Shown here piece by piece: positions 44,706 to 52,445 of a stretch of DNA of 64,000 nucleotides. How positions within the stretch are numbered: the stretch's first letter is position 1; each line of letters begins with the position of its first letter. Position numbers and translations under genes: made by a program. The stretch covers positions 1 to 64,000 of the forward strand of contig NZ_QKVL01000027.1 of the NCBI RefSeq assembly GCF_003231275.1. The letters run 5' to 3'. Under the pieces are notes generated by a model, which was given only the letters and a program-made list of their open reading frames with translations, did not search any database and was not told the DNA's origin. The stretch comes from Pseudomonas huaxiensis (GTDB lineage Bacteria > Pseudomonadota > Gammaproteobacteria > Pseudomonadales > Pseudomonadaceae).

Positions 44706-46151
44706 CTACAGATAGCCATTATTTGCAGTTTCCTGACACAGCTGATTGGCCAGCATCCCCAACGTCATCAACACCCGCTCCGCCTCTCGATTCCACGGAA
44801 TACCGCAATTGAGGCGAATGCAGTGATTGAACTGCTCAGTGTTACTGAAGATCAGCCCCGGCGCGATACTGATGCCCTGCTGCAGCGCACGCACGTGCAG
44901 CTCCTGAGTATTGACCCGCCCTGGCAGGCTGACCCACAGAATGAAACCACCCGTGGGCCGAGTCATCTGCGTGCCTTCCGGGAAGTACTGCTGAACCGCC
45001 AACTGATAGGCACTGAGATTCTTGCGATATTCCTGGCGAATGAAGCGCAGGTGCCGATCGTAGCCACCGTTTTCCAGATAAGCCGCTACCCCCATCTGCG
45101 TCACGCTGCACGCGGAGTGGGTGCTGAACGTCTGTAGCCGCTGAATCTCCTGCTGGTAGTTGCCAGCGATCATCCAGCCAATCCGCACACCTGGCGAGAG
45201 GGTCTTGGAAAAACTCGAACAGTAGATGACACGATCCAGCCGATCGAACGCCTTGAGCGATTTGCTCTTGCCCTGCTCGAACATCAACTCGCCGTAGATA
45301 TCGTCCTCGATGATCTGGATATTGAAATCCGAGGCCAGGCGCAGCAGTTGTTTCTGCCGATCTTCCGGAATGGTGCCGCCCAATGGGTTGCTCAGGCGCG
45401 CCGTGAGCACCAGCGCCTTGATGGACCATTGATTGGCCGCGAGTTGCAAGGCTTCCAGGCTGATGCCGGTGGACGGATCACTGGGGATCTCGATCACTTT
45501 CAAGCCCAGCAGGTCAGCCAGTTGCAACAGACCATAGTAGGTAGGCGATTCGGCGGCGATCAGGTCTCCCGGCCGGGTCAGCACGCGCAGCGACATCTGC
45601 AGTGCATCAACACAACCGTGAGTCACCACGATCTCGGAAGGATCGACAATCACGCCAGCATCGCGCATGCGAATTGCAATCTGCCGACGCAGCGGCTCGA
45701 AGCCGGGGCTGAACATATAGCTGAAGGCCCGCGGACTCTGAAAGCGAGTGACCTTGGCCAATTGCTGATGTAGCGCCCGCACCGGCAGGTAATCCACATG
45801 GGGAACCGCTGCGCCCAACGGGAAAACACCGTCCCGGCGCGCTTCGTCCAGGACCTGCTGGATGATGCTGGCGCGAGTGACCAGTCCCGGGCGCTCAACT
45901 CGCGCGATATCCGGGGTCGACGCGGTCAATGCCGGAGTCTGGTGAACGTAATATCCCGATTGCGGCCTGGCCCGGATCAGCCCCTGGTCTTCCAGGTTGG
46001 CGTACGCCTGCAGCACGGTTGCATGGCTGACATTCAACTGTGAGCTCATCTTGCGCACAGATGGCACACGCTCACCCGGCTGATAGACACCACGCCGTAT
46101 GTCTTCGGCGAGTTGCTGGGCGATACGCTGATAAAGCAACAGGTTGGTCAT
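44706..46151 (-). CDS. MocR-type transcriptional regulator (GntR HTH + aminotransferase fold)
   Basis: A 481-residue fusion. N-terminal winged HTH of GntR type (residues 5-75; GVYQPGERVPSVRKMSSQLNVSH...) followed by a fold-type I aminotransferase domain with the PLP Lys in CSSFSKTLSPGVRIGW and Asp in IQIIEDDIYGE. The MocR family usually senses PLP or PLP-amino acid adducts and controls neighbouring amino acid or vitamin B6 genes, but none is adjacent here. A target cannot be named. The ATG at 46151 is preferred to an upstream start with a poor N-terminus. Confidence 0.92.
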   Translation of the reverse strand: MTNLLLYQRIAQQLAEDIRRGVYQPGERVPSVRKMSSQLNVSHATVLQAYANLEDQGLIRARPQSGYYVHQTPALTASTPDIARVERPGLVTRASIIQQVLDEARRDGVFPLGAAVPHVDYLPVRALHQQLAKVTRFQSPRAFSYMFSPGFEPLRRQIAIRMRDAGVIVDPSEIVVTHGCVDALQMSLRVLTRPGDLIAAESPTYYGLLQLADLLGLKVIEIPSDPSTGISLEALQLAANQWSIKALVLTARLSNPLGGTIPEDRQKQLLRLASDFNIQIIEDDIYGELMFEQGKSKSLKAFDRLDRVIYCSSFSKTLSPGVRIGWMIAGNYQQEIQRLQTFSTHSACSVTQMGVAAYLENGGYDRHLRFIRQEYRKNLSAYQLAVQQYFPEGTQMTRPTGGFILWVSLPGRVNTQELHVRALQQGISIAPGLIFSNTEQFNHCIRLNCGIPWNREAERVLMTLGMLANQLCQETANNGYL

Positions 46152-46312
46152 GATCCACTCTCGGCACGCAGGCAATCTGGTTATTCTTGTACAAGCCCGC
46201 ACAGAATACCGGAACAGTTCCCAAGTGTACTGGGACAGATTGCAGACTCGTCGACAATACCGTTATGTGACGACGCATCAAAGCGCTGAAAGTGCATAAA
46301 AAAATTGCTGCT

Positions 46313-46349
46313 AATAAAAAACCCGGCGTCTTTCGATCACCGGGCTTTC
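46313..46349 (-). terminator. intrinsic terminator of the OmpA/DUF4398 cluster
   Basis: On the minus strand GCCCGG...CCGGGTTTTTTATT forms a stem and T-run about 15 bp after the OmpA gene stop. Confidence 0.82.
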
Positions 46350-46363
46350 GCGTCAGGGACGTA

Positions 46364-47173
46364 TCAACGCTCGGCGCCGAGGCTGCCCTTCTCGTCGGAG
46401 AAAACGATTTCCACACGACGGTTCTGCGCCCGGCCACGCTCCGAGGCATTTACCTCGACCGGGTACTGGTCACCGTAGCCGCGAACCTGGATGCGTTTCT
46501 CATCCACGCCCAGGTCAACCAGCATGTCAGCCACCGACTGAGCGCGATCACACGACAGCTTCAGGTTGTCCTCCGGGTTGCCGGTGCTGTCGGTGTAACC
46601 CTCGATGCGAACAACGCGCTTGGGGTTCAACTGAAGGAACTGCACCAGCTTGAGCACCGTACGGCTGGCGGAGTTTTTCAGTTCAGCCTGCCCGGTATCG
46701 AACAGCACATCGCCCAAGGTCATGACCAGGCCGCGATCACTGTCCGTGGTTGCCAGACTGACGATCTGCTCCTCGAGCCATTTGCCCTGCTGCTGCACGC
46801 TGGACAACTTGGCCTCGCGCAGCGCCAGTTGCAGGCGTTGACGCTCCAGCTCCAGCTTGGCCTGACGCTCCTGATTGAGCACCAGATTGCTGTGTTCGCG
46901 AGCAATCTCGCTGTAGCGCTGACTCAGATAGGCGTAATGCCGCACATCCGCGCCGGTGCCGATATAGCTGGCCAGACGCTCCGCCCGCGCCAACGACTCA
47001 CCTGCGCGGATGACATCCCTCGGCGCACTGCGCAGCACGTTTGAATCGTCCTTCACCGACTGAAAGCTGGCTGTCGCTTGTTCCAGCGCGACTTCACTGC
47101 GCTCACTGGCACAGCCCTGTAACCCGAGAACACCGGCAATCGCCAGCAATGCCAGAGGCTTTATCGAACTCAC
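46364..47173 (-). CDS. OmpA-family lipoprotein with DUF4398 region
   Basis: A 269-residue lipoprotein: lipobox LQGC (Cys21), a long helical part rich in E, R, Q, L and A (about 25-150, DUF4398-like), then an OmpA_C peptidoglycan-binding domain with TLGDVLFDTGQAELK, GYTDSTGNPEDN, LSCDRAQSVADML and QNRRVEI. It likely anchors the outer membrane to peptidoglycan via diaminopimelate. It overlaps the upstream DUF4398 gene by 4 nt; both and the binding protein gene are on one strand and probably form an operon. Confidence 0.9.
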   Translation of the reverse strand: MSSIKPLALLAIAGVLGLQGCASERSEVALEQATASFQSVKDDSNVLRSAPRDVIRAGESLARAERLASYIGTGADVRHYAYLSQRYSEIAREHSNLVLNQERQAKLELERQRLQLALREAKLSSVQQQGKWLEEQIVSLATTDSDRGLVMTLGDVLFDTGQAELKNSASRTVLKLVQFLQLNPKRVVRIEGYTDSTGNPEDNLKLSCDRAQSVADMLVDLGVDEKRIQVRGYGDQYPVEVNASERGRAQNRRVEIVFSDEKGSLGAER

Positions 47174-47523
47174 TTCTGTTCCCCCAACTGCTTGCGAAGA
47201 CGATCCACCCGCGACTGCAGAAGGGTCAGTTGCTCCTGACTTTTCAGGGTCAGTACCCGGGCCTCGGCCAGACGCGCATCCAGCTCGGCCTGTTCGGCAC
47301 GCATGCGCGCGTCGCGGAACGACTCGCTGAGCATATTGCTGCGGGCCCGCGTCAACTTCTCTTCAGCCAGCTTCAGCTCGGCCACTTCATCGGTGGCACC
47401 AACGGCCTTGGCCTGCTCAAGCGCCTGCTCGGACAAACGCAGCTGTTCATGAGGCGCCGGATCGGACGCACAACCGGCCAGGGCCAGCAATGCCAGGACG
47501 GCGAATAGGGGTCGAGTTTTCAC
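47170..47523 (-). CDS. DUF4398 lipoprotein
   Basis: A 117-residue lipoprotein (lipobox LAGC, Cys18) followed by an alpha-helical, heptad-like DUF4398 domain (EAKLKLAEEKLTRARSNML-type pattern; SFRDARMRAEQAELDARLAEA). Its helices resemble the N-terminal part of the neighbouring OmpA-type protein, suggesting that the two associate. The pair overlaps by 4 nt. Confidence 0.85.
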   Translation of the reverse strand: MKTRPLFAVLALLALAGCASDPAPHEQLRLSEQALEQAKAVGATDEVAELKLAEEKLTRARSNMLSESFRDARMRAEQAELDARLAEARVLTLKSQEQLTLLQSRVDRLRKQLGEQK

Positions 47524-47532
47524 ACAAGTTTC

Positions 47533-48357
47533 CTACTGTTTGGGGGCGTCAAGCGGCGCCTGCAACTGCGCTTGCCAACGCTCGATATTGCGTTGCAGGA
47601 CCTCCTGGGCTACGCCAGAGGCCGGCAATTCTGTCAGTTTTTTCGCCAACTGTCCGCGTAACCAGGCGTCATTGCAGGCGGAATTGTGAGACAGCGCCAG
47701 ATACAACCCCGGTCGATCCAACGGCAGACCGCGCGCAATCAGGTCGTTGGCCATCCCCAGGCTCTGAGCCATGGCCATGCCGGCGTAGCGGCCTGCAAGC
47801 ACATAATCCACCTGCCCCAGCAAGAGCTTCTGAAATGCCTGGGTGAGGTTCGGGACACGGGTCAGTTTCAGCTCGGCCTTGCTGAATGCCTCGAAATCGG
47901 CGGTCAAACGCGCCTTTTCGGAGATTGCACCCTGATGCTGGTGCAGATCGGCCAGGTTTTCATAAGCCAATGCTGCGTCGTGGCGAGTCCAGACCAAGTA
48001 TTCGTTCTGCAGCACCGGCGGGTGAATGTAGTCCAGGGATGTCAGCTCAGCGACCGCCAGAGGCGCATCCACCAGCAGGTCCATGCGCCCACTGCGCACC
48101 TCGGCCTGAGCGTCGCTGCGCTTGCCGGCGTACAGCACTTCGACCTTGAGCCCCAGCTCGCTACCGATCTGTTGCAACAACTCGACATTGGCACCGATCA
48201 GGTGCCGGGGATCCTGCGGGTCACGCCAGGAATAAGGCGGCGCATCCGGACTGCCGGTCACCACCAGCCGCTCACATTTGCCGACCGCCATGGCCATCGA
48301 TGGCAAACACGCGAGCCCGAGCATCGCCACTGTTCCTTTTCGACCAAACCACCCCAT
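47533..48357 (-). CDS. periplasmic substrate-binding protein (family 3 type)
   Basis: A 274-residue exported protein with signal peptide (MGWFGRKGTVAMLGLACLPSMAMA) and SBP_bac_3 features: RLVVTGSPDAPPYSWRD, LIGANVELLQQIGSELG, SGRMDLLVDAPLA. Such proteins bind amino acids or act as sensors. No ABC permease is adjacent; it lies 9 bp upstream of the DUF4398-OmpA pair. The ATG at 48357 has AAGGG at 8 nt; a TTG six codons upstream is less likely. Confidence 0.87.
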   Translation of the reverse strand: MGWFGRKGTVAMLGLACLPSMAMAVGKCERLVVTGSPDAPPYSWRDPQDPRHLIGANVELLQQIGSELGLKVEVLYAGKRSDAQAEVRSGRMDLLVDAPLAVAELTSLDYIHPPVLQNEYLVWTRHDAALAYENLADLHQHQGAISEKARLTADFEAFSKAELKLTRVPNLTQAFQKLLLGQVDYVLAGRYAGMAMAQSLGMANDLIARGLPLDRPGLYLALSHNSACNDAWLRGQLAKKLTELPASGVAQEVLQRNIERWQAQLQAPLDAPKQ

Positions 48358-48387
48358 GCCAGCGCCCTTTCTCAATCGCGGAAATCA

Positions 48388-48462
48388 AAAAGCCCGGTTG
48401 TCGCGGGCTGCGGCGAAGCGACCGGAGGATCGCCTGCGCACAGCCCGGAACAACCGGGCTCT
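48388..48462 (-). terminator. 70-bp hairpin terminator of etfBA
   Basis: AGCCCGGTTGT (48391-48401) pairs with ACAACCGGGCT (48450-48460), and CGGGCTG with CAGCCCG inside, to make a long stem. On the minus strand it ends with TTTTTGA. It lies about 20 bp after the etfA stop. Confidence 0.85.
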
Positions 48463-48482
48463 TTATAAGTGAAGCGACTGGA

Positions 48483-49412
48483 TTAAACCAGCTTCTCCAG
48501 CTCAGGGATGGCTTCGAACAGGTCAGCCACCAGGCCGTAATCGGCCACCTGGAAGATCGGCGCTTCTTCGTCCTTGTTGATCGCAACGATCACTTTGGAG
48601 TCCTTCATGCCGGCCAGATGCTGGATCGCGCCGGAGATACCGACGGCGATGTACAACTGTGGCGCAACGATCTTGCCGGTCTGGCCGACCTGCATGTCGT
48701 TCGGCACGAAGCCTGCGTCGACCGCGGCGCGGGAAGCGCCGACTGCCGCGCCCAGCTTGTCGGCCAGGGCGTACAGGTGCTTGAAGTTGTCGCCGTTCTG
48801 CATGCCGCGGCCGCCGGAAACAACGATCTTGGCAGCGGTCAGTTCAGGACGATCGGACTTGGCCAGCTCTTCGCCGACGAAGGACGATTTGCCTGCGTCG
48901 TGAACGGCAGCAACGGCTTCAACAGCAGCCGAACCACCTTCGGCGGCAACGGCGTCGAAGCCGGTGGCGCGAACGGTGATGACCTTGACGGCAGCGGTCG
49001 ATTGCACGGTAGCAATGGCGTTGCCAGCGTAGATCGGACGCTTGAAGGTGTCAGCCGATTCGACCGCGATGATCTCGGAGATCTGGTCGACGTCCAGCAG
49101 CGCAGCAACGCGTGGCAGAACGTTCTTGCCATTGGAGGTGGCAGGCGCCAGCACATGGCTGTAGGCCTTGCCCAGCTCGGCTACCAGCGGCGCGACGTTT
49201 TCCGGCAGGAAGTTGGCGTAGGCGGCGTTGTCGGCTACCAGCACCTTGGCGACACCGGCGATTTTCGCGGCAGCTTCAGCAACACCACCCACGTTCTGGC
49301 CAGCGACCAGCACGTGGACATCGCCACCGATCTTCGCGGCAGCAGCAACGGTGTTCAGGGTAGCGGGCGCAACGGCACCGTTTTCGTGTTCAGCGATAAC
49401 CAGGATAGTCAT
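48483..49412 (-). CDS. etfA: electron transfer flavoprotein, alpha subunit
   Basis: A 309-residue subunit that carries the FAD of ETF. The C-terminal FAD motif is visible (VVSGGRGMQNGDNFKHLY, VGASRAAVDAGFVPNDMQVGQTG, GISGAIQHLAGMK). ETF accepts electrons from acyl-CoA and other dehydrogenases. etfB ends immediately upstream (stop 49413, start 49412), so the order is etfB-etfA with abutting frames. Confidence 0.98.
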   Translation of the reverse strand: MTILVIAEHENGAVAPATLNTVAAAAKIGGDVHVLVAGQNVGGVAEAAAKIAGVAKVLVADNAAYANFLPENVAPLVAELGKAYSHVLAPATSNGKNVLPRVAALLDVDQISEIIAVESADTFKRPIYAGNAIATVQSTAAVKVITVRATGFDAVAAEGGSAAVEAVAAVHDAGKSSFVGEELAKSDRPELTAAKIVVSGGRGMQNGDNFKHLYALADKLGAAVGASRAAVDAGFVPNDMQVGQTGKIVAPQLYIAVGISGAIQHLAGMKDSKVIVAINKDEEAPIFQVADYGLVADLFEAIPELEKLV

Positions 49413-50162
49413 TTAGATTACCTTCGCCTCGTTCTTCAGTTTCTCGACCAGTTCAGCAACCGACTTGACCTTGATGCCTGCGCTGCGTGCAGCCGGCGCT
49501 TCGACTTTCAGGGTCTTGTTGGTGGAGGCGGTGGAAACGCCCAGCGCGTCTGGAGTAACGGTCTCCAGCGGCTTCTTCTTGGCCTTCATGATGTTCGGCA
49601 GCGACGCGTAGCGCGGCTCGTTCAGGCGCAGGTCGGTGGTGACGATCGCCGGCAGGTTCAGGGAAACGGTCTGCAGGCCGCCGTCGACTTCACGGGTGAC
49701 GCTGACCTTGTCGCCCGCCACTTCGACTTTGGAAGCGAAGGTGCCTTGAGCGAAACCGGTCAGCGCAGCCAGCATCTGGCCAGTCTGGTTGTTGTCGCTG
49801 TCGATGGCTTGTTTGCCGAGGATCACCAGTTGTGGCTGCTCCTTGTCGACGACAGCCTTGAGCAGCTTGGCCACGGCCAGGGAGGTCAGCTCTTCGGCGG
49901 ACTCCACCAGCACGGCGCGGTCAGCACCCAGTGCCAGGGCGGTGCGCAGTTGTTCCTGGGCGGTAGCCGGGCCGACGGTAACGACGACGATTTCGCTGGC
50001 CACGCCTTTCTCTTTCAGGCGGACGGCTTCTTCGACGGCGATCTCGCAGAACGGGTTCATGGACATTTTGACGTTGGCGAGGTCGACGCCGGAGTTGTCC
50101 GCCTTGACGCGAACCTTGACGTTGTAGTCGACCACTCGTTTGACAGCTACAAGAACCTTCAT
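49413..50162 (-). CDS. etfB: electron transfer flavoprotein, beta subunit
   Basis: A 249-residue subunit that binds AMP and partner dehydrogenases. MKVLVAVKRVVDYNVKVRVK, AVEEAVRLKEKG and the signature VTREVDGGLQTVSLNLPAIVTTDLRLNEPRYASL (core LPAIVTTDLRLNEPRYASLP) are diagnostic. It lies 545 bp from the divergent etf-QO start. The space between contains PsrA-like operators. Confidence 0.98.
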   Translation of the reverse strand: MKVLVAVKRVVDYNVKVRVKADNSGVDLANVKMSMNPFCEIAVEEAVRLKEKGVASEIVVVTVGPATAQEQLRTALALGADRAVLVESAEELTSLAVAKLLKAVVDKEQPQLVILGKQAIDSDNNQTGQMLAALTGFAQGTFASKVEVAGDKVSVTREVDGGLQTVSLNLPAIVTTDLRLNEPRYASLPNIMKAKKKPLETVTPDALGVSTASTNKTLKVEAPAARSAGIKVKSVAELVEKLKNEAKVI

Positions 50163-50534
50163 GGATTCCTCGTTACTCTCCGGTGAAAAGAATGTCGCCT
50201 GGGCCGAACCCGGCGATTGCGCGTGGGTACAAGGGCACCTCTAAAAACGATTGCAGCCGGTCGAATTTAAGCTGACTCGATAGTCGCGTTCCGACCCTTC
50301 ATCACAAAACCCGTGGGTCATTCTTTGTGGTGGCGTGTAAACTCCACTACAAAACCCCGGTTTGGCGTAACTGCCCTGCTCTTTGCCAGGTCTTTAGGGG
50401 TGCTCCTGCATCCGACGGTCAGCCTACGGCGAGCGTAAAACCGCCCGTATCTTGACCGTAACGCCCAATCCGGTCAATACGGCAAAACCGCCAGCTTCCA
50501 GCCGCGCCTCTTTGATTTTACTGGCCTGCGGCAA
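50163..50534. other. etfB-etfQO intergenic region, etfB side
   Basis: Nearly 380 bp upstream of etfB without coding sequence. It holds an inverted repeat (GGGCACCTCTAAA at 50233-50245; TTTAGGGGTGCTC at 50393-50405) that encloses a PsrA-like site at 50351-50364. No IS gene is present. Confidence 0.6.
50351..50364. promoter_or_regulatory. PsrA-like operator (etfBA side, one mismatch)
   Basis: AAAAC-CCCG-GTTTG compared with the PsrA consensus (C/G)AAAC-N2-4-GTTT(G/C): one mismatch at the first base. It lies about 190 bp before the etfB start codon. Confidence 0.45.
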
Positions 50535-50537
50535 ATT

Positions 50538-50551
50538 CAAACAAACGTTTG
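50538..50551. promoter_or_regulatory. PsrA-like operator (etfQO side, exact match)
   Basis: CAAAC-AAAC-GTTTG matches (C/G)AAAC-N2-4-GTTT(G/C) exactly, and a 12-bp perfect palindrome ACAAACGTTTGT (50541-50552) lies inside it. It abuts the -35 element of the etfQO promoter, a typical position for repression. PsrA is a TetR-family fatty acid sensor known to control beta-oxidation and etf genes. Confidence 0.65.
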
Positions 50552-50553
50552 TA

Positions 50554-50582
50554 TTGGACCTCGCAAGTGGTGTAGATATAAT
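50554..50582 (+). promoter_or_regulatory. sigma70 promoter of etfQO
   Basis: TTGGAC (50554-50559), 17-bp spacer, consensus TATAAT (50577-50582). The start point would be near 50589, about 120 nt before the start codon. Confidence 0.8.
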
Positions 50583-50707
50583 GCGCGGCCAAGAGAAAGC
50601 GGTGTAGTGCGTCATCTTCCGGAGCTACATACCCGGCCCTTCGAAATGACCGCACTGACAACCCGCCAACAAAGAAAAACCGATGAGCCTTGAGTAGGAG
50701 AGAACCT

Positions 50708-52372
50708 GTGGAACGCGAATACATGGAATTCGACGTGGTCATCGTCGGCGCCGGCCCGGCGGGCCTGTCCGCCGCCTGCCGACTGAAGCAGAAGGCCGCC
50801 GAAGCCGGTAGCGAAATCAGCGTCTGCGTGGTCGAGAAAGGCTCCGAGGTCGGTGCCCACATCCTCTCCGGCGCCATCTTCGAGCCGCGCGCCCTGAACG
50901 AACTGTTCCCCGACTGGAAGGAACTGGGCGCGCCGCTGAACACCGAGGTCAAGCGCGACGACATCTATGTCCTCAAGGATGGCAGCAGCTCGGTGAAAGT
51001 CCCGGACCTGTTCGTGCCCAAGACCATGCACAACCAGGGCAACTACATCATTTCCCTCGGCAACCTGTGCCGCTGGCTGGCCCAGCAGGCAGAGAACCTG
51101 GGCGTGGAAATCTACCCGGGCTTCGCCGCCCAGGAAGTGCTGTTCGACGACAACGGCGTGGTTCGCGGCATCATCACCGGTGACATGGGTGTCGATCGCG
51201 AAGGCCACCCGAAAGACGGCATGTACACCCCCGGCATGGAACTGCGCGGCAAGTACACCCTCTTCGCCGAAGGCTGCCGTGGTCACCTCGGCAAGCAACT
51301 GATCAAGCGCTTCAACCTCGACAGCGATTCCGATGTCCAGCACTACGGCATCGGCCTCAAGGAAATCTGGGAAATCGATCCAGCCAAGCACCAGCAAGGC
51401 CTGGTGGTCCACACGGCCGGCTGGCCGCTGGACGTGGTCAGCACCGAAAACACCGGCGGCTCCTTCCTCTATCACCTGGAAAACAACCAAGTGGTGGTCG
51501 GCCTGATCGTCGACCTGTCCTACGGCAACGCCTACCTCTCGCCGTTCGATGAATTCCAGCGCCTGAAACACCACCCGGTGATCAGCCAGTACCTGGAAGG
51601 CGGCAAGCGCATCAGCTACGGCGCCCGCGCCCTGGCCAAGGGCGGCCTGAACTCGCTGCCGAAGATGGTCTTCAACGGTGGCGCGCTGATCGGCTGCGAC
51701 CTGGGCACCATGAACGTAGCCAAGATCAAGGGCAGTCATACCGCGATGAAGTCCGGCATGCTCGCCGCCGATGCAGTGGCTGCTGCCCTGCTGGCCGGCA
51801 GCGAAGGCGGCGACCAGCTCAACAGCTACGTCGATGCCTTCAAAGCCAGCTGGCTGCACGACGAACTGTTCTCCAGCCGCAACTTCGGCCCGGCCATGCA
51901 CAAGTTCGGTCCTCTGTTCGGCGCGGCGTTCAACTACCTCGACCAGAACTGGTTCGGCGGCAAGCTGCCGTTCACCCTGCACGACACCAAGCCGGACTAC
52001 GCCTGCCTCAAGCTCGCGGCCGACTCGAAGAAGATCGACTACCCGAAACCCGACGGCAAGCTGAGCTTCGACAAGCTGAGCTCGGTGTTCCTCTCCAGCA
52101 CCAACCATGAAGAAGAGCAACCATGCCACCTGAAGCTGGCCGACGCCGGCATCCCGATCGGCACCAACCTGCCGCTCTACGATGAACCGGCGCAGCGCTA
52201 TTGCCCGGCAGGCGTGTATGAAGTGATCACCCAGGAAGACGGCAACAAGCGCTTCCAGATCAACGCCCAGAACTGTGTGCACTGCAAGACCTGTGACATC
52301 AAGGACCCTTCGCAGAACATCACCTGGGTCACCCCGGAAGGCGCCGGCGGCCCGACTTACCCGAACATGTAA
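50708..52372 (+). CDS. electron transfer flavoprotein-ubiquinone oxidoreductase
   Basis: A 554-residue flavo-iron-sulfur protein (ETF-QO, EtfD-type) that passes electrons from reduced ETF to ubiquinone at the membrane. N-terminal FAD motif DVVIVGAGPAGLSAACRLK, quinone-binding part with GMELRGKYTLFAEG, and the C-terminal [4Fe-4S] Cys set in QINAQNCVHCKTCDIKDP. The start is GTG (50708) with AGGAG at 8 nt, which gives the common MEREY-type N-terminus. It is divergent from etfBA, and the pair probably responds to fatty acids via PsrA. Confidence 0.96.
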   Translation: MEREYMEFDVVIVGAGPAGLSAACRLKQKAAEAGSEISVCVVEKGSEVGAHILSGAIFEPRALNELFPDWKELGAPLNTEVKRDDIYVLKDGSSSVKVPDLFVPKTMHNQGNYIISLGNLCRWLAQQAENLGVEIYPGFAAQEVLFDDNGVVRGIITGDMGVDREGHPKDGMYTPGMELRGKYTLFAEGCRGHLGKQLIKRFNLDSDSDVQHYGIGLKEIWEIDPAKHQQGLVVHTAGWPLDVVSTENTGGSFLYHLENNQVVVGLIVDLSYGNAYLSPFDEFQRLKHHPVISQYLEGGKRISYGARALAKGGLNSLPKMVFNGGALIGCDLGTMNVAKIKGSHTAMKSGMLAADAVAAALLAGSEGGDQLNSYVDAFKASWLHDELFSSRNFGPAMHKFGPLFGAAFNYLDQNWFGGKLPFTLHDTKPDYACLKLAADSKKIDYPKPDGKLSFDKLSSVFLSSTNHEEEQPCHLKLADAGIPIGTNLPLYDEPAQRYCPAGVYEVITQEDGNKRFQINAQNCVHCKTCDIKDPSQNITWVTPEGAGGPTYPNM

Positions 52373-52384
52373 GACGGCGGCCAC

Positions 52385-52424
52385 GAAAAAGCCTCTCCAC
52401 CGCAAGGTGTGAGGGGCTTTTTTA
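52385..52424. terminator. bidirectional terminator after etfQO
   Basis: AAAAAGCCTCTCCACC-GCAA-GGTGTGAGGGGCTTTTTT: strong stem with one weak pair and A/T flanks, between etfQO (+) and the convergent MFS gene. Confidence 0.9.
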
Positions 52425-52445
52425 CGGCCGGGCGGAAAACCCGCG

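Noticed and set aside
50163..50707. IS remnant between etfB and etfQO
   Set aside because: Inverted repeat ends exist, but no transposase fragment or target duplication is visible; kept only as a low-interest observation.
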